Below are positions 57,167 through 64,000 of a stretch of 64,000 nt of DNA, piece after piece. The translations under genes and the position numbers were made by a program. How positions within the stretch are numbered: the stretch's first letter is position 1; the number at the start of each line of letters is the position of its first letter. This stretch comes from Brachypterus glaber (Eukaryota > Arthropoda > Insecta > Coleoptera > Kateretidae), in contig OY294045.1 of assembly GCA_958510825.1 (NCBI GenBank), positions 95,354,988 through 95,418,987 of the forward strand. The letters are read 5' to 3'. Under the pieces are notes generated by a model. The model was not told the origin of the DNA. It ran no database searches and saw only the letters and a list, made by a program, of their open reading frames with translations.

Positions 57167-57245
57167 AAAGTGAAAATCCATTAACACGGTCTAAACCCGA
57201 AAGTGAAAGTTCTTTATAAGTATAACTATAACTTTATATAAGATG

Positions 57246-57852
57246 GGTCAAAATTTATTTACAGGCACTTTCGTTGAAAAAACAAATGAAAAAAAAAAGT
57301 AATATAATACAGCAATACCTACTAATTTGAGTTTGTGCATGTATCTACTTACCAATTTAATAAATGTCCGCGCTAAATAAAAGAATGTAAAATTTGCATA
57401 TGCAAATTTCAAATTTGTGACCGGCGTTACTGTGACCGGCGTTACATTAAGTAATGTTTTTAAATTTCTCGGCTCTACCTAAACACATTTAATATTTTTT
57501 TAAGGTTTAAAATGCTCAAGATTCTCTGCCGGCACTATGGCATGAAGTTTTTAGGTTAATTATTCTACTAATTAAGTAAGTACACCTAGTGACCGGTGTT
57601 ACAAGACAAAAACATACGCTAGGAAGGTTTTCGTAATGTTTTACTTAATTTTAACACAAATAAGTTAAAAACTTACCTTGGCCATAAAAAACACCACAAC
57701 AACCATTGGCACAGTTGCTTACGGAAACATAAAAAAAAATTAGTTAGACACAAATGTTTTCTTACGAAAGAAATACATGTACACTTACTACTGTTGAATA
57801 AAATGTTTTTGCGAGCCGTAAACTCAAAAGTGCCTGTAAATATATTTTGACC
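57246..57852. mobile_element. Candidate MITE with GGTCAAAAT ends
   Basis: TCAAAATTTATTTACAGGCA on the left and TGCCTGTAAATATATTTTGA on the right form a ~27-bp inverted pair. Inside, GTGACCGGCGTTAC occurs twice in tandem at 57417-57446 and again as GTGACCGGTGTTAC near 57590. Target duplication not resolved. Confidence 0.5.
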
Positions 57853-57854
57853 TA

Positions 57855-58640
57855 GTTATATTATAACAATTTACATACATTAATAGGTTTCTATAATTAT
57901 AGTTTAGCTTCAGATTATAGTTTATAAACGATTTGTGATCGTTATAACTGTGACTATTATTTGTATAAACAATACCCTTTGATGTGTCCACATGCACACA
58001 CACTTGGGGTAGTTGTGGACGAATGTACCATTTTTTTAATGCTCTTAATAAATATTTTGGAATATTTTTTTAGGTCTGGTTTTTATTATATATTATTATT
58101 AACCCTTTGTTTCGTATAAAATTTACCTCACTTATTTTTTTATGGAACTTAAGAAAAATGGTGCGTTTTGAATTAAATTGTCCACATCCGCCCCCCTCTC
58201 CCCTATACCATTTACTGTCAACAGGGTTATTTTTTTAAATGGTAACCCGCCGTAACATTTGAACAGCATGAGATATAAACTTTAAATTTGGAATATGTAT
58301 ATCACACAACAAAAACTATCATTTGTCAATTTTTTAATATAGTGGGGCGCACTTACAGTCTTTACAGCGAAATTAAGGGATAACCAATGACTACGCCTCT
58401 GGCGAAAAAGATAATTTTATTTTAACGTTAAATTTTTACGTTTATTGGTTCTATACTACAGTGAATTTTTCATGTCAAAAGATTAAACCGTTCCAGAGTT
58501 CTGAAGTGAGAAATATTCCAAAAATGCCCCTTAAAATGGGCCTAGCTCCCTTGGGGAGCGATATAGCACAAAAGTTTATATACACTTTTTATTTTATTTT
58601 TTGAAGTAAAATCTGGAATAAAAAGATTTTTTTAATAATA
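57855..58640. other. No gene; fragment of foldback superfamily
   Basis: Around 58440-58640, blocks such as GGGCCTAGCTCCCTTGGGG resemble the foldback superfamily of 43.4 kb and the first 70 bases of the window. The remainder is AT-rich without a supported feature. Confidence 0.4.
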
Positions 58641-58649
58641 ATATTGACT

Positions 58650-59500
58650 TATTATTATGCCCAATTTTACTCCAGAGTAGTTTATGGAGTTCTGTTTTGG
58701 GGCTCTTCAAGTAACTTTGAAAAAAATTTTAACAGAAAAAGATTTTACGCAGAATTGCAGGTGTAAATTCATATACTACATGTAGAAACATATTTCCAGA
58801 GTATAAACTGTTAACTAGCAGGTATTTATATTTATGAAGCACTTATGTTTATGAAAAATAACTTATCCCTCTTTAAAAATTACGCTTCTAATCATACATC
58901 TGAAAGAAGATATTTAAACTATATCCTTCCTAGGCACACATATGTGCTAAATATGAAGAATCACCAGTTTATGTAGCAATTAAGTGTTTTAATAAGTTAC
59001 CAAATGACTTAAAAAATATAACAAATTCAAATGTTTTTAAAAATATGTTACGTGACTTTTTAATTAATAAGAGCTTCTACAGTATAACTGATTTCTTTAA
59101 TATGTTTTATGTTTGTTTTTAACCTCGTACTATTCTACTTAATTAAGCATCCCCTAAGTCCAGGACTTGTGTGGGCTAGTAGTAGAGGGAACCACCGGCT
59201 TTAATTGACTTTCGAACCAATATATCTAGGGAGTACGCCTTCGCCAAATTTCAATTATTAATTAACTGAAAAAGGCAATCGGCGCCAGTGAGGTTTGAAC
59301 TCTCGATCATTAGATCAGTGTCAGGCTATATCGATGCCATTGACCACTGAGCTAAATCTCCCAATATGTAATTGTATATTTAATCTAATTTTTAATTTTA
59401 TATCAATCTAAAACATGTTTACTATTATAAATTTTTATTGTAATGTATTTTTAGACTAATCCTATACTATGTAATTTGGTCCTTTGGATAATAAATATTA
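58650..59500 (+). pseudogene. Decayed Jockey-like LINE 3' end with SINE inside
   Basis: Frames broken by several indels read SRVVYGVLFWGSSSN, NIFPEYKLLTSRYLYL, YASNHTSERRYLNY, CFNKLPNDLKNI and FKNMLRDFLINKSFYS, the ordered C-terminal blocks of ORF2. A SINE interrupts it at 59106-59362; after it the 3' UTR ends with GGATAATAAATATTATTATT, an (ATT)n tail. Non-functional. Confidence 0.65.
59106..59362 (-). mobile_element. tRNA-derived SINE, copy 2 (different head)
   Basis: Flanked by AATATGT on both sides (59099-59105, 59363-59369). The minus-strand head (59281-59362) has A box TAGCTCAGTGG, B box GTTCAAACC and a GATCTAATGATC variable-arm-like hairpin, clearly different from the head at 48455-48538. 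After CACTGGCGCC the body is shared with that copy (GGTGGTTCCCTCTACTACTA, CACAAGTCCTGG, GGGGATGCTTAATTAAGTAG), ending GAGGTTAAAAACAAACATAA. Confidence 0.85.
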
Positions 59501-59749
59501 TTATTATATATTATTGTATATATATAATAATATTTTACCATTGCATATAAAAAACACCAATAAAGTTCAAAGATTTAAGCTAATAACGAAAACTTTTTTA
59601 AAAGAAAATAAAAACATTTTTATCCAATGTATTAATGGTTAAAAAAGTCACCAAAAATTAAATAAAAAAAAAAACAGTGATAAATAAAATTCCTCATTAC
59701 AAACAATCAGTCCACTCTCCCTCACCTTGGTATACTTATTATTATGTTC

Positions 59750-60150
59750 AATGGAGCTCTCTACAACTAGAATTATGAAACAAAAGACGTCTACCCTATC
59801 TCTATCTCATTTGTGCTACACTTTCCAGTCAACCAAATAAATACTGTATTTGTTTTTCATACAACAAATACAGTATTTATTTGGTTGGCCGGAAACTGTA
59901 GCACTAAGCGGCACGAACGAAAATAGCTAATGTGAATCTGTAGAATAAGATAATTCTACTAATCTTTAGATGGCGCCAGTAAAATAATATAGTTACACTT
60001 TTCGCCCGGCCAAGTAAATATTATATTTGTTCAACAAAGAACAAATACAGAATTTGTTTGGTTGGGTGGAAGTGGGAGTGTATGTATGTCTTCTATCCTT
60101 TTTGGGTAGAACTTTTGTCCCTATCTAATCTAACGGGAGAAATCGCCATT
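59750..60150 (+). mobile_element. Repeat family C, copy 2
   Basis: Near-identical to 17296-17699, with the same 26-bp-stem hairpin (about 59827-59887) and the same GAGAAATCGCCATT end. Noncoding. Confidence 0.7.
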
Positions 60151-60355
60151 AAGTACATATGCAACATTATCTTGTCATCTAAAGGTCCAGCACAAGCTAG
60201 ACTTAGCGACACTTAGATGGTAAACTTATAAATTTGTAAAACTATTTTTAATTGAATGTATTGTAATTTTTTTATTATCAATTGTAAAATAAATTGAATT
60301 GAATAAATTGAAAAAAATATATATCGTTGCTTTTTCGCCGAGTGTTGATTATTAC

Positions 60356-60554
60356 CTTATATCCGAGATAGGCAAGTAGAAGGGCCTCAGTCAAACTAAT
60401 CATGGCCAATATAACTTGAACAGTCCACAATTCCAGGGGGCGGTTCACCCACAGAATCGCGTCCCAATTTATGATGGGATTTTCCTGAAATTTTTCTTCG
60501 GTTAAGTTGGCAGATATGATGTATTCTGTTTTGTTGCCCACTGTACAACCGTAA
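60356..60554 (-). CDS. SLO2: Internal exon, probable SLO2/KCNT-type potassium channel
   Basis: On the minus strand a TTTTTGTTTTCAG acceptor precedes 199 bp (1 base plus 66 codons) ending ATAAG followed by GTAATA, a good donor (phase 2 in, phase 0 out). The peptide has glycosylation sequons NKT and NLT, then INWDAILWVNRPLELWTVQV and a hydrophobic helix ILAMISLTEALLLAYLGYK. INW..ILWVNR.L.LW..QV.. with S..E..LL.YL.YK is what I recall of SLO2/KCNT sodium-activated K channels from the S1-S2 loop through S2. Flanking exons are not in the window, so the surroundings would be its introns. Identification is from memory; the exon itself is well supported. Confidence 0.65.
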
Positions 60555-60846
60555 CTGAAAACAAAAAGAAAAACAAAGAAAAAATTAATAAATGTTTTGA
60601 ACTTTTTCAATTTTATAACTGGCAGAATGAAAAGTTTTAAAATTTAGTTTAACAGAAAAACAAAAAGCACACCAAAATGTATGGTATAAATTAATACAAA
60701 TATTTGTATCTCCAGGCACAAAAGGATTACAATAAAAAGTTTGAAAATATAAAACTTTAATTTATCTTTATAATATAAATAAACTGCTTTATGCAATAAT
60801 ATGCTAACCCACATTGTGAGACGACGGTAAACTTTTCCTTGATATA

Positions 60847-61055
60847 CAGTGCGATTATAAAGTGCCGAACAGTTTGAAAAGAAAATACTCTTCGTTTGAA
60901 ACCACGCCTCTGTTAGAGTTGTGCGCGACAAGCCCATGTGATTGCTATGCAGAACAGCTCGGTGGCCAGTAAAACGCACACAGCTTTCTTGCATTTTACT
61001 CATCGCTAATGCCAGTTTTGCATTAAAAAGTGTTCGGCACTTTATAATCGCACGG
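60847..61055. mobile_element. 209-bp mariner-type MITE
   Basis: CAGTGCGATTATAAAGTGCC on the left and GGCACTTTATAATCGCACGG on the right, with TA at 60845-60846 and 61056-61057. The interior is unusually GC-balanced but the 142-codon minus ORF runs from the TIR into AT-rich flank and is not a gene. It lies 290 bp upstream of the channel exon, inside the putative intron. Confidence 0.8.
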
Positions 61056-61058
61056 TAT

Positions 61059-61078
61059 TTTAAACGTTGCAACGTTTA
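61059..61078. repeat. Perfect 20-bp palindrome
   Basis: TTAAACGTTGCAACGTTTAA, exactly self-complementary, immediately beside the mariner-type MITE. Function unknown. Confidence 0.8.
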
Positions 61079-61415
61079 ACAACGCGTTGCATTATGTGTC
61101 CAAATGGGAAATAGTACATTACGCACCGAGTAGGCGAACCTAGTTTTTAGTGCACAACGGTGCGTTTTTTTAAGAGGAGCAGCCGAGTAAAAAAAGAACT
61201 CGATGTGCACTGAAATGATTTTCGTCGAGGTGTGTATACTGTTTTTCCTACGACCTAACACCTAAACACCAAAAAAACGCAATTTTTTTTTTAAATTAGT
61301 TGGTCAATTTGAGGTTATGCGTTCGACGTTTACTAATTTTCTGACAGCAGATACATAAAATCAGCTGATCGTCACTTCCCAACCGTTGTCATAGGCAACG
61401 GATGGAAAATAGCAA
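61079..61415. other. No gene recognised
   Basis: More GC-balanced than average (for example GAGGAGCAGCCGAGTAAAAA), but no splice-bounded frame or domain is visible; the 61-codon minus ORF has no recognisable feature. Confidence 0.4.
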
Positions 61416-61417
61416 CG

Positions 61418-62478
61418 AACTAATAACTCTTCTCTCTAGATACACATATAGTTAATATAAATTATCGCCAACATATCAGTTTGTTCGTAAACAAATAGTA
61501 TATTCAGGCCTGAACAATAACCAGTAACTGTTATTGTTGTCTCTCTGCGAGTAAGACAGAGGAATGCATATGCTGGCTACGTTTTTATCAGTTTTTACGA
61601 ATGAAATGCCTATTCTAGAGAGAAGAGTTACCCATTCAGATAAATGGCCACCCCATTAACTGGGAAAACCATGCCAAATACCTCGGCATTACAATCTCCA
61701 AAAACTTGACGTGGGATCAGCACGTCAAAAACACCCTCCAAATAGCAAATTGCCGCCTCTCCAAACTCTACCCCCTAATAGGCAGAAAGAGTCCCCTATC
61801 CATTAAAAACAAACTTCTTCTCTACAACCAAACCCTAAAGCCGGTACTTCTTTACGGAGCCCCAGCCTGGAATAAAATCACCCTTAACAAAGCGCTCTCA
61901 GCAAAACTTCAGGCCTTCCAAAACAAGGCACTCAGAATATGCCTCGATGCCCCCTGGTTCATGAGGAACAACCAGATACACAGAGATCTCGAAATGCCCC
62001 TCCTAAAAACGGAAATCATCCGCTACAGCACGTCTTTTATACAAGACAATTTAGATCACCCAAACCCCCTCATTTCAAACTTTCTAGATTACGATCATGA
62101 AATACACAACACTCACAAAAAGATCAAAAACGTCCTCAACCAGTAATGGTACCCACTAAACAGGACAGATGCATTCCCAGCATCAGTGAGATAGTCTCAC
62201 TCCTCCCGCACATCCCTCCTCTCCCTATCACATCCCTCCCCATCCCCCTCCCACCCACTCCACAGCGCCAAATTACGACAGATGCAACTCGCATCAGTGA
62301 GCAGAGACTCACTCCCCCCAAATTATGACAGACGCAACTCGCATCAGTGAGCATAGACTCACTGCCCCAACTTTCAATTCAGATTAAATATTTTTTTAGA
62401 TAAATGAGCCATAGGCTGCGCCTGTCTCTTAAAGACCCAAACAAACTATTGATGATGAGAAGAGTTATTAGTTCGTTG
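61418..62478. mobile_element. MITE with TAACTCTTCTCTCTAGA ends, copy 2, split by LINE
   Basis: Same ends and centre as 48902-49165 (in inverse orientation). Its right TIR is interrupted at AGAAGAGTTA by the Jockey-clade fragment at 61631-62457. Confidence 0.75.
61631..62457 (+). pseudogene. Jockey-clade LINE 3' end, 5'-truncated
   Basis: Starts in the RT thumb (KYLGITISKNLTWDQHV), continues as LLYGAPAWNK and APWFMRNNQIHRDLEMPLLK to a stop at 62144-62146. The 516-bp frame is open throughout and GC-richer than its surroundings, so the insertion is young. The 3' UTR is C-rich with tandem GACAGATGCAACTCGCATCA-type units and ends GATGATG. A 10-bp duplication, AGAAGAGTTA, flanks it (61621-61630, 62458-62467). 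Confidence 0.85.
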
Positions 62479-62583
62479 TGAAATAGGCACTAACTAATAA
62501 CTAAGTCGTAGCAAAAAAGTGTTTTTAAATGGTTGTTTTTTTTTTCTTTAATATATGAGTTAATTTTAACTTTAAATGATTTA

Positions 62584-63522
62584 TTATTTTTTATTTTATT
62601 TTTTTATTTATTTATTTACGGGATACCCCCTTTTTTTAAATATTACAAAAATGTTATCACATTAAATATGTTAAAATAAATTAATAATTAATAATAATTA
62701 AGTTAGAAATATATGAAATAATTATTAAATACATAAAAATCAGATTACATAATAGAATGTAGGAAAATAAAATAAAATACATATCTTCTAACGGGGAGTG
62801 ACTGAAACTATTGAATGACTAGCTCAGTACGTTTTAACCTATATTTCAACTGACCCAATGATATTCCAGTTATATTAACCATCGGATTTAAATTTGATAG
62901 TCGCATCATTCTGTTCAATGGGCTATGGTATGTATAATTGGAGTTATGAAAACCTATATAAAATAAAAAATTTGTTCGCGTCCTGTAATTTGTGTTAAAA
63001 TTGATTTTAGCTAAAATAGTGGGACATTCTAGTTTTCCAGACAGTACTGAGTTAAGAATGCAAAGATCAGATTTATAACGACGCTGAAGTAGAGTGTCAA
63101 CCTTTATCCGATCGTTAATAGCTGCATAGTTATAAACAAAGTTTTCTCTTGTTATACCAAGTCTATATCCTGCAATCCTCATAAAGCGACGTTGGACAGA
63201 TTCTATTAAATCGATATTGATTTGGTAGCATGGTGACCATATTACTGCTGCGTATTCAAGGTTAGGTCTTACTATAGTGCAGTAAAGGTGTTTATAGGTC
63301 TCAACTGTGAATTCACCACTCATTCTTGTAACACAGCCTAGAATTTGTAGGGTTTTCATGACACAACCCCGTATGTGACTGTTGAAGTTTAACTGTTTGT
63401 CGAAGACAACTCCTAAATCTTTAATTTCTTCAACTATTTGTAGTTGGGTACCATTCATTTCATAATAGCTTTCTAAAGGTCTTAAGATTCTATGAAACGT
63501 TATTAAACTTTTTTCTACCTAA
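62584..63522 (-). pseudogene. Non-LTR retrotransposon thumb and C-terminus
   Basis: The 216-codon minus frame (62808-63458) reads KDLGVVFDKQLNFNSHI, TIVRPNLEYAAVIWSPC and IESVQRRFMRIAGYRLG, the standard post-RT blocks of Jockey/CR1/R4-group ORF2; upstream residues (SLITFHRILRPLESYYE) extend it to about 63520. The 3' UTR ends in GGGGGTATCCCGTAAATAAA and an A/T-rich tail. 5'-truncated; the frame itself is intact. Confidence 0.8.
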
Positions 63523-63765
63523 AAAAGTTTATATTTATCTTAAATGTTTTTTTGGAAATAAGCACTAAACCATATACGGTGACACTAAATTTTATTTTAA
63601 ACTTGACATTTTTAACACTTTTTAACAAAATGTGTAATTTTTCAGTAAATACAAGTCCGTTTGTATTTAAATTTGCCATATTTATAAATAACATCTTATA
63701 TTATCGCTTGAGTAGTAAATAACGTAAAATAATTTTGTTTTTAATACAGTATATACAGGGTGTAC

Positions 63766-64000
63766 GGAAATAACGTTTGGAAACTTCGGGATCCAATTCC
63801 TCAGGCGAAAATAAGAAATAAAATTATGAACATGGGTCAGAAAATGCTTATTGACAGATCTACAGCCCTCCAATGTTGGGCCCTATAGAAGGTTTTTATT
63901 TATTATCTCAGGAACTAATATTAATAAGGCCAATCTTCGTATGTTATTTTCATGTACTTATTTTAACCAGGGGTGTGCGAAACGGGGGCCCTTATCAGTT
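63766..64000 (+). mobile_element. Foldback superfamily element, cut by window end
   Basis: Begins CAGGGTGTACGGAAATAACG after TA and shares with 43374-44540 the blocks TATTTTCATGTACTTATTTT and AACCAGGGGTGTGCGAAACG. Only the left arm is in the window. Confidence 0.65.

Larger units (their letters stand above)
55689..57217. mobile_element. Penelope-like element, head-to-head inverted dimer
   Basis: Two 5'-truncated PLE 3' ends face each other around a short spacer near 56460-56480. The whole 1.53 kb is flanked by a 14-bp duplication, AAGTATAACTATAA (55675-55688, 57218-57231). Each half has a GIY-YIG endonuclease ORF, a 3' segment with a hammerhead-like motif, and the end GAAAGTTCTTTATA. The left side extends ~28 bp further (TCTTAATGGCCGTGAAAGC, read in sense). 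RT is missing from both halves. Confidence 0.85.

Noticed and set aside
60644..61072. 142-codon minus ORF as an upstream exon of the channel
   Set aside because: It starts in the TIR of a mariner-type MITE and ends in AT-rich DNA; no splice sites or homology seen.

Overview
The window is 64 kb of AT-rich, intron-like eukaryotic DNA. It is most likely from an insect, perhaps a beetle. The evidence is dense non-LTR retrotransposon debris with simple-sequence 3' tails, Penelope-like (PLE) GIY-YIG endonuclease genes, many TA-flanked foldback MITEs, tRNA-headed SINEs, and one conserved animal exon with proper splice sites. Nothing prokaryotic was seen: no operons, CRISPR or rRNA. Almost every listed ORF is a by-product of repeats.

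Layout. 0-9.7 kb: a piggyBac-like TIR element with a nested MITE, a PIF/Harbinger-like foldback, several TA-flanked MITEs, an element with three 338-bp tandem units, a hAT-like MITE and a mariner-type foldback. 9.7-19.1 kb: a second copy of the CACGG MITE, a TACGT tandem array, three long foldbacks and palindrome-rich DNA. 19.3-29.2 kb: a retrotransposon graveyard with nested insertions. One LINE is split by an RT-deleted LINE. A Jockey-like element sits in a ~100-bp satellite and is itself hit by a PLE fragment and by another LINE. 29.5-40.9 kb: more foldbacks, including a GC-rich 1.2-kb palindrome. 41-48.5 kb: RT fragments, foldbacks and a SINE. 48.5-55.6 kb: MITEs, a Harbinger-like foldback, an assembly gap and a 1.8-kb element built of TATTGGT motifs. 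55.7-57.2 kb: an inverted PLE dimer carrying hammerhead-like motifs. 58-64 kb: more LINE and SINE debris around a 199-bp minus-strand exon resembling S2 of a SLO2/KCNT potassium channel.

The simplest reading is that the window lies in large introns of a minus-strand host gene (probably SLO2) and that mobile elements supply nearly everything else. The most informative signals are: (i) a PLE insertion whose inversion junction falls exactly at the predicted hammerhead cleavage site; (ii) the TATTGGT element, whose empty site is preserved next to the assembly gap; (iii) two SINEs with one body but different tRNA-like heads; (iv) the isolated host exon. All calls come from reading the sequence and from recalled family features; no database search was run.
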